Shown piece after piece: positions 25,130 through 32,322 of a stretch of 35,051 bases of DNA (position 1 is its first letter; the number at the start of each line of letters is the position of its first letter). The notes beneath the pieces were generated by a model, which did no database searches, was not told the DNA's origin, and worked only from the letters and a program-made list of their open reading frames with translations. A program made the position numbers and the translations under genes. Source of the DNA: a virus; the IMG/VR virus record IMGVR_UViG_3300002835_006961, positions 1-35,051 of that record, one strand, 5' to 3'.

Positions 25130-25540
25130 TTATTTATCAATATTTCTTCCCCCGTGTCCCATTCGAAGTAGATGCTTTTGATCTTCCGTAAGTAAAGATA
25201 AATATTCAGACGCTCGTCTTTGGCTAACTTGGTAGAGTTCCATGATTAATGGTATTACTTCATCATCAAAACTATTTTGTTTTATCCACTTGTCATAGCG
25301 ACGGCGACGGCGTACAGATCCATATAAAAAGTCATATTGTAATTTCTTATCAATAGTCCACCTCTCATTCATAGAGTTAGCATAGAGAATACTATCGGGG
25401 CTAAACGATAATGCACGATTAACTATGTAAGGGATATAATCTCTTTCCACTTCAGGTTGCACCTGAATCAGGTTTTCATTCTTTTCATTTATACTCTTCA
25501 CAAAGTCGAAAGGTGAAAGTCTTTTATTAATTTTCATCAT
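25130..25540 (-). CDS. 62: Clamp-loader small subunit (T4 gp62 type)
   Basis: 136 residues. PFDFVKSINEKNENLI, YIPYIVNRALSFSPDSILYA, LQYDFLYGSVRRRRRYDKW and a C-terminal helix pair match the short gp62 proteins of aquatic T4-like phages; T4's own is longer (187). It joins four gp44 subunits to form the ATP-driven loader that opens gp45 onto DNA. Position just before regA matches T4. Two adjacent ATGs exist (25540, 25537). It overlaps the unknown 244-residue gene by 14 bases. Confidence 0.85.
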   Translation of the reverse strand: MMKINKRLSPFDFVKSINEKNENLIQVQPEVERDYIPYIVNRALSFSPDSILYANSMNERWTIDKKLQYDFLYGSVRRRRRYDKWIKQNSFDDEVIPLIMELYQVSQRRASEYLSLLTEDQKHLLRMGHGGRNIDK

Positions 25541-26261
25541 TTAAATCCAAATCATCTACATTGATCCCATCAGGTGATGTAAGACTAACAATAAGCCTCA
25601 AAGGAATATATACCCACTTCATTTTATTGATGTCGTAATAAGAGTTTAATAGAAATTGATCGTATCCGTTGCTACCGTGATATCTTGGAATCAAAGGACA
25701 CTCAACAAAATTGCTAGAGACTATAGTATTCTTGTGAGCAATTTTTGTTTTAACCTTACTTCCATTAAGATTCTCATACTCAATATCCAAACAGTATGGA
25801 TAAATTCTTTCAAGAACTTTGTTTATCCAACTACCAAGCATCATGTCAGACATACCAGTAATCTCAAAATATGAATTGATCTCTCCGGTATCTTTTTCTT
25901 TAGTATTTCTAATTGCTTTTGCTGAGAAGTAACCATCTCTCTCTTCAAGGAATTTGCGCCGAACGACTTCGCATTCTTGACTAAATGTTTCATAATGATA
26001 CTTTTTGTTTAGACTCTCAGACACTTTCATCACTTTAAATAATTCATCATCATTTAATATGCTAGACATAAGCATAATTTTAGATAGGGGTGTCGCTTCG
26101 GATAAATCAGATGCAGTAATACTATCAATTTCATCCCATGCCTTATGATTTATTTCATAAATTGATTTCTTGAATTCGGTTACAAAACTTTTTATATCAT
26201 ACTTCTTTCCTATTTCGTGAATTTTTATGGAAAGGTCATTGAGGCTCTTAACTGATTCCAT
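25527..26261 (-). CDS. Unknown 244-residue protein inserted between gp44 and gp62
   Basis: Not recognised. The first 110 residues look helical and charged (KSFVTEFKKSIYEINHKAWD; SKIMLMSSILNDDELFKVM). The rest appears more beta-rich (YFEITGMSDMMLGSWINKV; FVECPLIPRYHGSNGYDQF; WVYIPLRLIVSL). No signal peptide or membrane segment. It has its own late-type TATAAATA promoter and strong AGGAGG ribosome-binding site, unlike its replication-gene neighbours, so it is probably made late and may be a virion or assembly protein. In T4 gp44 and gp62 are adjacent. Confidence 0.7.
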   Translation of the reverse strand: MESVKSLNDLSIKIHEIGKKYDIKSFVTEFKKSIYEINHKAWDEIDSITASDLSEATPLSKIMLMSSILNDDELFKVMKVSESLNKKYHYETFSQECEVVRRKFLEERDGYFSAKAIRNTKEKDTGEINSYFEITGMSDMMLGSWINKVLERIYPYCLDIEYENLNGSKVKTKIAHKNTIVSSNFVECPLIPRYHGSNGYDQFLLNSYYDINKMKWVYIPLRLIVSLTSPDGINVDDLDLNDEN

Positions 26262-26295
26262 TTCTGCCTCCTAGTCTTAGGGGATAGTACGAATC

Positions 26296-26303
26296 TATTT
26301 ATA
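26296..26303 (-). promoter_or_regulatory. T4-type late promoter TATAAATA
   Basis: Perfect TATAAATA on the minus strand, 34 bases upstream of the ATG at 26261, in the 60-base gap after gp44. It could drive the unknown gene plus gp62 and regA late in infection. Confidence 0.75.
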
Positions 26304-26321
26304 GAGAAACATCGCTTCAAG

Positions 26322-27260
26322 TCACTTAAAGGTACAGTCGGCGGCAAGAGAAATACAACATGCGGTTAAATTTATTTCATGGTCTGCGACGAATGCTGCC
26401 TTATACTGATATTCTGAAATAATTAAAACCGCCTGTGGAATGGAGTCAGGGGTCAAGTGGTCCTGTAAACCGTCGTAGATTGATCGGAATAAATGCGAAG
26501 AGTCTTTATCGCTATTGTCTATTACCCACTTCCGAATTTCATTAAAACTTTTTGCTTTGAGAGCCTTGACCAAAGTCTTGATTCCAAGGTTATTCTCGCT
26601 AGTTGAAAGAATCCCCACATCAATTTTTCCGCCCAATGAATATCTTTGCAGTTCATTTATGGTTTTACGGAAATCAGGAAAATTCTTGATAATCAAATCA
26701 GCGATAACCTTATCGTTATAACTGATCCCTTCAGCATCAAGAATATGCTTCACTCTTTGGCTGAATTTAGCAGCAACACTAACTTTCTCACTTGAGAAGA
26801 TTTTAAAGTCGATCAGATTGCATCGACTGTGTAATGGCTCAATTATTCTATTCTTGAAATTACAAGTCAGAATAAATCTGCAATTAGCAGCAAACTCTTC
26901 CATGAAACCACGAAGTGCAGGTTGAGTGGAAGACGGATTTAGATAATCTGCTTCATCTAAGATCACCACTTTATTTCCCCCACTGATCGAAACAGTAGAA
27001 GCAAAGTTGCGAATCTTAGTTCGAAGAACATCAATTCCACTCTCGTCCGATGCATTGATGAACAGCATGTCCAAGTTCATCTCATTGCATAATGCTCGGG
27101 CGACAGTCGTTTTACCTGAACCTGCACTTCCCGTTAAAATCATGTTGGGAATTTGACCAGACTTTACAACATCACGAAATGTCTGCTGAATCCTGTCAGG
27201 AAGAATACAGGAGTCGATATCTTTCGGTCGATATTTTTCTACCCACAAAAAGTGATTCAT
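26322..27260 (-). CDS. 44: Clamp-loader ATPase subunit (T4 gp44 type)
   Basis: 312 residues from the ATG at 27260, which has AGGATAAT upstream; an upstream GTG would overlap gp45. Starts FLWVEKYRPKDID, the hallmark of RFC/gp44 AAA+ proteins. Walker A GSAGSGKTT (44-52), Walker B ILDEAD (to 105), sensor region and the SRC arginine finger (145-147). Together with gp62 it loads the gp45 clamp using ATP. The C-terminal collar domain (from about 230) is complete. Confidence 0.95.
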   Translation of the reverse strand: MNHFLWVEKYRPKDIDSCILPDRIQQTFRDVVKSGQIPNMILTGSAGSGKTTVARALCNEMNLDMLFINASDESGIDVLRTKIRNFASTVSISGGNKVVILDEADYLNPSSTQPALRGFMEEFAANCRFILTCNFKNRIIEPLHSRCNLIDFKIFSSEKVSVAAKFSQRVKHILDAEGISYNDKVIADLIIKNFPDFRKTINELQRYSLGGKIDVGILSTSENNLGIKTLVKALKAKSFNEIRKWVIDNSDKDSSHLFRSIYDGLQDHLTPDSIPQAVLIISEYQYKAAFVADHEINLTACCISLAADCTFK

Positions 27261-27264
27261 TTTA

Positions 27265-27957
27265 TTATCCTGCACTCATAGCGATCCAATACTGAACAGG
27301 CACATTCTTTCCCTTGAGATTTGCTACTGCCTTAGATGCGATTGAAACCGCATAATCATCCTGAACCATTTTCATTGTGTCGATACTGAACCAGAAGGGG
27401 AAGTGATCGGCCTCTTCTGCAACTTCAGAGACAATGAGTTCCCAACTATTACCTGTCGGGTTCTTCTTATCACAAACTCTAACAAGAAGGTTTCCCTCCT
27501 CACTTGTGATACACATATCAGGAACTTGAAGAACAGATGCTGCCTTCATGATAGAGGCGAGATCACTCTCGCTAATATCGAAGACAACCACAGAATTCGG
27601 CATCTTGATCTTCTTATCTCCCTTGTTCTGAATGAATTCGGGATTAGTATAAAAATACTTGACAGAACTAGATCCACCATCACCATCTGAAGAGATGACT
27701 AAATGTGTATCCTTGAACTCAAACACAGGTGACTTGAACAAACTAACAATACCAAGAAATTGAGCCATGTCGTAAATCGCAAAATCGACAGGAAAGTGCT
27801 CAGAAACCTGTGCCTCTGCAAGAATTCGGTTGGACGGACAAACCGTATTAAGTTTACTGCCTGATCGAATTAACAGGCTAGGATTGATGGAAGCAAAATT
27901 CTTGAGAATCGAAAGAGTCTCAGGTGAAATCTTGACGCAGTTAGTAGTTGTAGGCAT
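27265..27957 (-). CDS. 45: Sliding clamp / DNA polymerase processivity factor (T4 gp45 type)
   Basis: 230 residues, T4 gp45 being 228. KISPETLSILKNFASINPSL begins the clamp fold, followed by FAIYDMAQFLGIVSLF and later VFDISESDLASIMKAAS, which belongs to the second PCNA-like repeat. It forms the trimeric ring that holds gp43 on DNA and, in T4, also activates late promoters, consistent with the NATAAATA boxes here. AAGGAGGAAAT precedes the ATG; promoter TTGACT-16-TATACT lies upstream. Four bases separate it from gp44. Confidence 0.93.
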   Translation of the reverse strand: MPTTTNCVKISPETLSILKNFASINPSLLIRSGSKLNTVCPSNRILAEAQVSEHFPVDFAIYDMAQFLGIVSLFKSPVFEFKDTHLVISSDGDGGSSSVKYFYTNPEFIQNKGDKKIKMPNSVVVFDISESDLASIMKAASVLQVPDMCITSEEGNLLVRVCDKKNPTGNSWELIVSEVAEEADHFPFWFSIDTMKMVQDDYAVSIASKAVANLKGKNVPVQYWIAMSAG

Positions 27958-27981
27958 ATTTCCTCCTTGTGAGATGTGGAG

Positions 27982-28009
27982 AGTATACGGCCTACAAACA
28001 AAAAGTCAA
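27982..28009 (-). promoter_or_regulatory. Sigma-70-type promoter of the gp45-gp44 unit (TTGACT-16-TATACT)
   Basis: -35 TTGACT at 28004-28009 right after the protease stop, 16-base spacer, -10 TATACT at 27982-27987. Leader of about 18 bases with AAGGAGG. Confidence 0.7.
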
Positions 28010-28756
28010 TCAGTCAGGTGCTATATTGGAAAGATTATTTGCGTCAAGCCAATCGAATATTCTATTTGTAGGAACAACCATTAGAATTCTAGTTCCATAG
28101 TTTATTCTTACAACGATACCAATACATTCACCCTTATCTTTAGTGAATACTCCACCCCCACTTGATCCGGGCGCACCATTTGCGGTGATTTGCACATGGT
28201 GTTCATTTGTCCAATCAACCTTTCGCCTGTTGTTGGAGATTATTCCATCGGTAACTGTATTGATTTCACCTAAAGGATTGCCTACCGCATATATCTCTTT
28301 TCCTATTCTAGGCTCATTTCTATCGAATACTGAGTCCATAGAATCTTTAAGATCTTTTGCGTCTTCTAATCCTATTATGGCTGCATCTAGAGATTCATTG
28401 TGCGCTAGTAAAATTCCTTTCCACGCATGCGTTGGAATGTCTGAATTATATGGAGTGAATGCTATTGAAATTTTACCCTTACCAAATTCCTTCTCATCTT
28501 GAATTACATGTGCGGCGGTCATCACAAACCAAGAACCATTCTTCTTATAAAGAACGCCGGATCCAAGACTCTTCTTTCCCTCTAGTGTTTCATATAAAAT
28601 TACCACAGAGTGAGATAAAATTCTCTCTGCAACTGAAAGGCCATCCCCATAAACGACCACGGGAGCCTCGGCTATTTTTGCCTTGACTCCCGCACGATCT
28701 ACCGATGTACTTACTGTGACTGCAAGCAGCAGTCCTACTACCCAAAGGTTTCTCAT
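28010..28756 (-). CDS. Exported trypsin-like serine protease (S1, HtrA/DegP-type catalytic domain)
   Basis: 248 residues. An N-terminal signal peptide (NLWVVGLLLAVTVSTS) is followed by a chymotrypsin fold with a complete triad: His83 in MTAAHV, Asp124 in SLDAAII, Ser199 in GAPGSSGGGVF. There is no PDZ domain, so it is shorter than DegP. It should act in the periplasm. A very strong AAGGAGGTG ribosome-binding site precedes the ATG, with a GGGCTAAACCCCCC run before it. It directly precedes the clamp gene, an unexpected place for a secreted enzyme. Possible roles are wall or envelope remodelling or exclusion of other phages. Confidence 0.88.
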   Translation of the reverse strand: MRNLWVVGLLLAVTVSTSVDRAGVKAKIAEAPVVVYGDGLSVAERILSHSVVILYETLEGKKSLGSGVLYKKNGSWFVMTAAHVIQDEKEFGKGKISIAFTPYNSDIPTHAWKGILLAHNESLDAAIIGLEDAKDLKDSMDSVFDRNEPRIGKEIYAVGNPLGEINTVTDGIISNNRRKVDWTNEHHVQITANGAPGSSGGGVFTKDKGECIGIVVRINYGTRILMVVPTNRIFDWLDANNLSNIAPD

Positions 28757-28824
28757 GGAACACCTCCTTCGGGGGGTTTAGCCCTAAGTATATTTAGTTT
28801 TACAAGTTATTTGATATCAAGAAC

Positions 28825-30069
28825 TTATGGAATAGACTGAAGAAAATTTATCATATCTTCTTGTGTGTCGAATTTATAGGGAGATTCCGTAAAATTCTTG
28901 GATGTGATTCGGGTCGTAAACTGAAGAGTTGGACTTGTAGTTCTATGTTTAATACTCATACGAACTGACCATTTGGAAGGTTCGTTTGTGGGTTTAATGT
29001 CCTTAATGCTGACTAGTTTAGCAACTTCGTTTCCCTTGGCATGAGAAATTCCGGGAGGAAGTTTATCCTCATCGTCAAACATGTATAGTTTAGATTGATT
29101 GACTGGTGTACTTCCAGCCCAATCCTCCATGTAAATGCGCTTGGCTTTAATGGTGGTTGGATCTTGATTACAATACAGATGAGTAACGATTGACTGTTCA
29201 GCCAACGCAGCATCGCTTTTTGTATATGAGCCGCCACTCGCTTTGAGTCTAATTTCGACTTGAGCAGCACCTTTACACGAATCTACGAGTCTTGGCAATC
29301 CTTTAATAGAGGGAGAACTACTAAGGCCAGTTGAATATAGTCCTCTTCCATTGATGTAAATGAAATGCACATTCTTTTGCCGCAAGATTTCTTCATAAAA
29401 TCTAATATTGGCTGAGTCTTGAATATACTCGTTGATATTGTAGGAGAGTTTGTCTCCACTCTGAGTGAAAATAGTTCCCTTGTTTCCTACCTGTTTCCAC
29501 GCAATTTTAGAAACCTTACCAAAGGGTAGTCTACCAGGAATAATGTACTTCTTGTGTAGTGCTGATGGATCCATAGAAGTTCGAAGATACTGTTGCATCT
29601 GTCGAATCATTTCAAACTTCTTGGTGTGAATTGCCCGAATGATTCCTAGCCAAATTTCTTTTTCAACCTGAATCTTCTTTCGCCCACTTTGAGTCCAAGA
29701 TGTCTCAGTCACATCTTCGGAACTGTAGGGGTCAAAATTATTCTGCAATCCAATCTGCGTTCCCTGTGCACTTTCATCTTTGATCTCAATATTGATGTTA
29801 CCTGAGAAAGACGATCCCGCAACTTTTCTTACTCTGATAACCAAATCGGGCTTATCATTGTCATTTCCTGCACTGTCTCCAATATCAAATCTGTCTTGAC
29901 GAGTATCTTTCAATAAATTTTCAGCAGCACACTTCATTGCTGTCGCAATAGATCTCTCTAATGCAAATCCATGCCCACTAATAGGAGGGCAAGCACCTTC
30001 TGAAATTAGTATCTCAGGTTCCAAAGATTCTTGCTGACGAATGAAGTCGGACAGACAAATCGGTCTCAT
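28825..30069 (-). CDS. PD-(D/E)XK nuclease-like phage protein, 414 residues
   Basis: The first 110 residues read as a possible PD-(D/E)XK core: Glu38 in a helix (FALERSIATAMKC), then KPDLVIRV (P74-D75) and NINIEIKDES with E95-x-K97, followed by a Gln-containing helix (GTQIGLQNN). That order and spacing fits restriction-endonuclease-like folds. Residues 120-414 are not recognised. No export signal. It starts at an ATG only five bases from a late-type CATAAATA box and has no Shine-Dalgarno. Nuclease activity is a motif-based inference; another role is possible. Confidence 0.65.
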   Translation of the reverse strand: MRPICLSDFIRQQESLEPEILISEGACPPISGHGFALERSIATAMKCAAENLLKDTRQDRFDIGDSAGNDNDKPDLVIRVRKVAGSSFSGNINIEIKDESAQGTQIGLQNNFDPYSSEDVTETSWTQSGRKKIQVEKEIWLGIIRAIHTKKFEMIRQMQQYLRTSMDPSALHKKYIIPGRLPFGKVSKIAWKQVGNKGTIFTQSGDKLSYNINEYIQDSANIRFYEEILRQKNVHFIYINGRGLYSTGLSSSPSIKGLPRLVDSCKGAAQVEIRLKASGGSYTKSDAALAEQSIVTHLYCNQDPTTIKAKRIYMEDWAGSTPVNQSKLYMFDDEDKLPPGISHAKGNEVAKLVSIKDIKPTNEPSKWSVRMSIKHRTTSPTLQFTTRITSKNFTESPYKFDTQEDMINFLQSIP

Positions 30070-30074
30070 ATTGA

Positions 30075-30082
30075 TATTTATG
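30075..30082 (-). promoter_or_regulatory. Late-type promoter CATAAATA, five bases from the ATG at 30069
   Basis: Minus strand CATAAATA-TCAAT-ATG. A T4 late start site lies about six bases past the box, which is the A of the ATG, so a leaderless transcript is predicted. Confidence 0.55.
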
Positions 30083-30091
30083 TGGTCGTAA

Positions 30092-30163
30092 AGCCATCTA
30101 TGGGAATCGAACCCATGATCTGTCGCTTACAAGGCGACTGCATTACCACTCTGCTAAGATGGC
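30092..30163 (-). tRNA. tRNA-Thr (anticodon UGU)
   Basis: 72 nt cloverleaf on the minus strand: acceptor GCCATCT/AGATGGC, anticodon stem GTCGC/GCGAC with loop CTTGTAA, T-loop TTCGATT. No encoded CCA. It lies between the small membrane-protein gene and the PD-(D/E)XK-like gene, whose promoter begins nine bases past the tRNA. Confidence 0.95.
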
Positions 30164-30166
30164 GGC

Positions 30167-30184
30167 GTGGATCTTACGATCCAC
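30167..30184 (-). other. GTAA-tetraloop hairpin before tRNA-Thr
   Basis: Minus strand GTGGATC-GTAA-GATCCAC: 7-bp stem with a GNRA-type loop on this strand, between the 79-residue gene and the tRNA. No T-run follows, so it looks like an RNA-processing or stability hairpin more than a terminator. Confidence 0.5.
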
Positions 30185-30190
30185 TTAATA

Positions 30191-30430
30191 TTACTTTCTA
30201 GTTCCACCTGTGCGATTGCTCTTTAGTTCCCTAATGCTATCGCTGAGGCTATCGATTTCTCTCCACATAGCATCGTGACGGCGTTCATCTTCCATGTTTT
30301 TTTGCACATTATTGAGTGAATTCATATCTTCTGCGTGTGCCTTGCTCTTCAGATAAAGAAGGATAAGAAGAACTCCATTGAGAACAGATGAAACAACAAG
30401 CCCCAAACCTAATCCTGAAATATTGTGCAT
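30191..30430 (-). CDS. Small membrane-anchored coiled-coil protein
   Basis: 79 residues. A hydrophobic segment at about 6-27 (GLGLVVSSVLNGVLLILLYL) is followed by a charged helix (DMNSLNNVQKNMEDERRHD; IDSLSDSIRELK) with heptad-like spacing. The topology suggests an inner-membrane anchor with a cytoplasmic coiled coil. Function unknown. Strong ribosome-binding site AGGAGGTG and its own sigma-70-type promoter; tRNA-Thr follows in the same transcript. Confidence 0.7.
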   Translation of the reverse strand: MHNISGLGLGLVVSSVLNGVLLILLYLKSKAHAEDMNSLNNVQKNMEDERRHDAMWREIDSLSDSIRELKSNRTGGTRK

Positions 30431-30454
30431 ATAGCACCTCCTTTGTGTTGTGAG

Positions 30455-30482
30455 ATTGTATCAGCGTTTTCGGTTTTGTCAA
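30455..30482 (-). promoter_or_regulatory. Sigma-70-type promoter (TTGACA-16-TACAAT)
   Basis: -35 TTGACA at 30477-30482, 16-base spacer, -10 TACAAT at 30455-30460. Drives the 79-residue membrane protein and probably tRNA-Thr. Confidence 0.75.
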
Positions 30483-30884
30483 TCAGATTATGGTCAATGA
30501 GCAATAAATTCGATTGCCCATTCCACGGTAGTTGGCAAAGATCAAAAGATATCTTTTACCCTTGGCTCTCCACAAAATTCCTCTTTTGGTCATTATTTTA
30601 GTGGATTTAGTTTTCCAACCCGAAGAACTTGCGAAATCTTGTATCTCCGACTTCATTTTTGTGGTTATGCTTCCCTTGAAGAAATACCCTCTAATTTTAC
30701 CACCCCACACATTCGATTCCTTCATCAGAGAAACTAAATTGTTTAGGTGATTAAATCCTGGTAATTTAGATTTACCGTTTTTACCAAGGTGCATGGAAAC
30801 TTCTGCCCTGTGATCGTCACTCGGAGAACAATCATCAGACTGACAGAACTTAACCCTTGCAATGTTTCTGATTTGTTTAGCCAC
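30483..30884 (-). CDS. Hypothetical phage protein, 133 residues
   Basis: Not recognised. Basic alpha/beta protein: KQIRNIARVKFCQSDDC at the start (the two cysteines are five residues apart), KIRGYFFKGSI, then GILWRAKGKRYLLIFAN with beta-strand character. Starts with GTG inside the last codons of the preceding gene (GTGGCTAA overlap of 8 bases), so it depends on coupling. An alternative ATG would remove 30 residues. No signal peptide. Confidence 0.6.
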   Translation of the reverse strand: MAKQIRNIARVKFCQSDDCSPSDDHRAEVSMHLGKNGKSKLPGFNHLNNLVSLMKESNVWGGKIRGYFFKGSITTKMKSEIQDFASSSGWKTKSTKIMTKRGILWRAKGKRYLLIFANYRGMGNRIYCSLTII

Positions 30885-31281
30885 CGCTATTCTTCTTCAG
30901 AAGAGTTATCTTTCTCTTGATCGTAGGTCTATTCATAAACTCTTCTACCTCAGCGAGTCCATTAAGTCTGTATGCAAAGTAAATACTGGATCTACGACCT
31001 TCAACATCAGTCAGCATGACCAGCATGTCTTTCGAAGGTTTGTCTCCTACCATGTCCGTAAAACGAACAAGATCTTGTTTGATCATTTTCTTAATTAGTG
31101 ACAGTCTGTACACACCAAGCCCTTTGATATAAATTTCAGGATCATCTACAGATGAACTGAAGTCTATAGTCTGCGCTACTTTGCCGCCAATGTTAAAAAC
31201 CTTAGAATTGGTTTGTTCATTAATGACATTGTTAATAGCATCAATCATTTCTTTACTAGTGTTTTTGAATGGGTTGTTCAT
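30877..31281 (-). CDS. Hypothetical phage protein, 134 residues
   Basis: Not recognised. Begins with a helical region (KEMIDAINNVINEQTNSK), then strands and helices (YRLSLIKKMIKQDLVRFTD; MLVMLTDVEGRRSSIYFAYR) and a basic C-terminus. No membrane segment. Its ATG is six bases from a late-type CATAAATA box and lacks a Shine-Dalgarno, so it is one of the predicted leaderless late genes. Coupled to the GTG-start gene downstream. Confidence 0.65.
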   Translation of the reverse strand: MNNPFKNTSKEMIDAINNVINEQTNSKVFNIGGKVAQTIDFSSSVDDPEIYIKGLGVYRLSLIKKMIKQDLVRFTDMVGDKPSKDMLVMLTDVEGRRSSIYFAYRLNGLAEVEEFMNRPTIKRKITLLKKNSGG

Positions 31282-31287
31282 GTTGAT

Positions 31288-31295
31288 TATTTATG
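31288..31295 (-). promoter_or_regulatory. Late-type promoter CATAAATA, six bases from the ATG at 31281
   Basis: Minus strand CATAAATA-ATCAAC-ATG. The predicted start of transcription is within a base of the ATG. Confidence 0.5.
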
Positions 31296-31300
31296 ACGAT

Positions 31301-31585
31301 TTAATCCTCAAACAAAGCAGTCAGTCCCTCGTCCATTTTCGAATAGTTAATTATCTTTTCGTCCTTAGACTGAATAGAAGTTTCACTCCCATCATCCTTC
31401 CACCGTACAGGCTCATAAATCGTCTTGGACGATGACTTTCGATGGAATTCGTTGAGCCACTTGGCCTCCTTTTTGGCCGCTTCCTCGGTCTCGTAGACCG
31501 CCACGATGTTCGATCTCTCAACCAAGTGTCCCTGTAGATCGTTACCGTGCATGATACCGATTGCCCATAGTTTACGCTTTGCCAT
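31301..31585 (-). CDS. Hypothetical phage protein, 94 residues, starting two bases after tRNA-Val
   Basis: Starts MAKRKLWAIGIMHGNDLQG. A small alpha/beta protein with NIVAVYETEEAAKKEAKWLN (strand then helix) and an acidic C-terminus; no family recognised. An upstream in-frame extension reads through two tRNA genes and must be false. The AGGAAG that serves as ribosome-binding site is the 3' half of the acceptor stem of tRNA-Val, so tRNA folding and translation compete. Expected to be transcribed from the consensus promoter upstream of tRNA-Leu. Confidence 0.75.
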   Translation of the reverse strand: MAKRKLWAIGIMHGNDLQGHLVERSNIVAVYETEEAAKKEAKWLNEFHRKSSSKTIYEPVRWKDDGSETSIQSKDEKIINYSKMDEGLTALFED

Positions 31586-31587
31586 AA

Positions 31588-31660
31588 TACTTCCTATAGG
31601 ATTCGAACCTACGACTTCTTCCGTGTAAAGGAAGCACTCTAGCCACTGAGTTAAGGAAGC
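31588..31660 (-). tRNA. tRNA-Val (anticodon UAC)
   Basis: 73 nt on the minus strand. Acceptor GCTTCCT/AGGAAGT with a terminal G-U pair, D-stem ACTC/GAGT, anticodon stem CTTCC/GGAAG with loop TTTACAC, T-loop TTCGAAT. Discriminator A. No encoded CCA. The next gene's ATG begins after only two further bases. Confidence 0.93.
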
Positions 31661-31664
31661 AGAA

Positions 31665-31748
31665 TGCCGAAGGTGGGAGTCGAACCCACACGCCCGTGAA
31701 GGCAGCGGATTTTGAATCCGCCGTGTCTGCCATTCCATCCACTTCGGC
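31665..31748 (-). tRNA. tRNA-Leu (anticodon CAA)
   Basis: 84 nt, with the long variable arm of class II tRNAs. Acceptor GCCGAAG/CTTCGGC, anticodon stem GCGGA/TCCGC with loop TTCAAAA, T-loop TTCGACT. Only four bases separate it from tRNA-Val, and a consensus promoter starts about ten bases upstream. Confidence 0.95.
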
Positions 31749-31757
31749 TTTGGTTAA

Positions 31758-31785
31758 ATTATAACCACACCGAAAAGTTTGTCAA
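31758..31785 (-). promoter_or_regulatory. Consensus sigma-70 promoter of the tRNA-Leu/tRNA-Val unit (TTGACA-16-TATAAT)
   Basis: -35 TTGACA at 31780-31785, 16-base spacer, -10 TATAAT at 31758-31763. Both hexamers perfect. Transcription should start about three bases before the mature tRNA-Leu 5' end. Confidence 0.85.
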
Positions 31786-31788
31786 GAC

Positions 31789-32322
31789 TTAAAGACCTAA
31801 CTTCTTAAGTTCAAGAATGGTTTGATTTGCGCTCTTATGCTGAATGGCAATACCACCAGCAGATTGCCATTCTTTAATGTTCTTGCTCCAATCATCAATT
31901 AAAATATTGGGAACGCCATCAGTTTTGGCATAGTCCTTTTTCTGTGTGCGAAGAACTATATTTGAAAAGTGAGGCTTGGGACGCAAGTTATTTTCAATCC
32001 ACTTTATCTTACCCGATTTAGATTTCGGTTGCCAAGTTGTTGTGTGTGCTGATAGAATTTCTACCTTGTACTTTGAGATATATTTCCAAAGTGTTTTACC
32101 ATCCGGCATCCAAGGTAGTTTAGCAAATAAATCTGGATGATCTTCATCAATTTTAGGTTTGAGTGGATTGATAATACTATCAAAATTCTTCTGTGATAGA
32201 TTTGGAATATTTAAAATTTTGGACATACCTCCAATTATATCAACTAGGACACCATCCATATCGCAATAGATGGTCGGTCTTTTACTAGAATCTTCTTTGA
32301 AGTAGTCTAAAAAGTCTTTCAT
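31789..32322 (-). CDS. HAD-superfamily phosphatase (5'(3')-deoxyribonucleotidase-like)
   Basis: 177 residues. HAD motif I YCDMDGVLVD (nucleophile D21, acid D23), motif II serine in EILSAHT, a lysine region, and motif IV ILIDDW. The layout and size resemble 5' nucleotidases that dephosphorylate dNMPs or HAD polynucleotide phosphatases. Soluble. The ATG overlaps the PAP2 stop (ATGA) and has no strong ribosome-binding site. Substrate is inferred only from family resemblance. Confidence 0.82.
   Translation of the reverse strand: MKDFLDYFKEDSSKRPTIYCDMDGVLVDIIGGMSKILNIPNLSQKNFDSIINPLKPKIDEDHPDLFAKLPWMPDGKTLWKYISKYKVEILSAHTTTWQPKSKSGKIKWIENNLRPKPHFSNIVLRTQKKDYAKTDGVPNILIDDWSKNIKEWQSAGGIAIQHKSANQTILELKKLGL

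Noticed and set aside
25131-25138. GATAAATA as a late promoter of regA
   Set aside because: It coincides with the last codons and stop of gp62 (GAT AAA TAA), so chance is a sufficient explanation; mentioned only as context.
28774-28812. Possible promoter TTGATA...TAAATA before the serine-protease gene
   Set aside because: Spacing is 18 bases and both boxes are poor compared with the seven clear promoters; not supported.
31586-31738. N-terminal extension of the 94-residue protein
   Set aside because: The extra 51 codons lie inside tRNA-Val and tRNA-Leu; the real start is the ATG at 31585.
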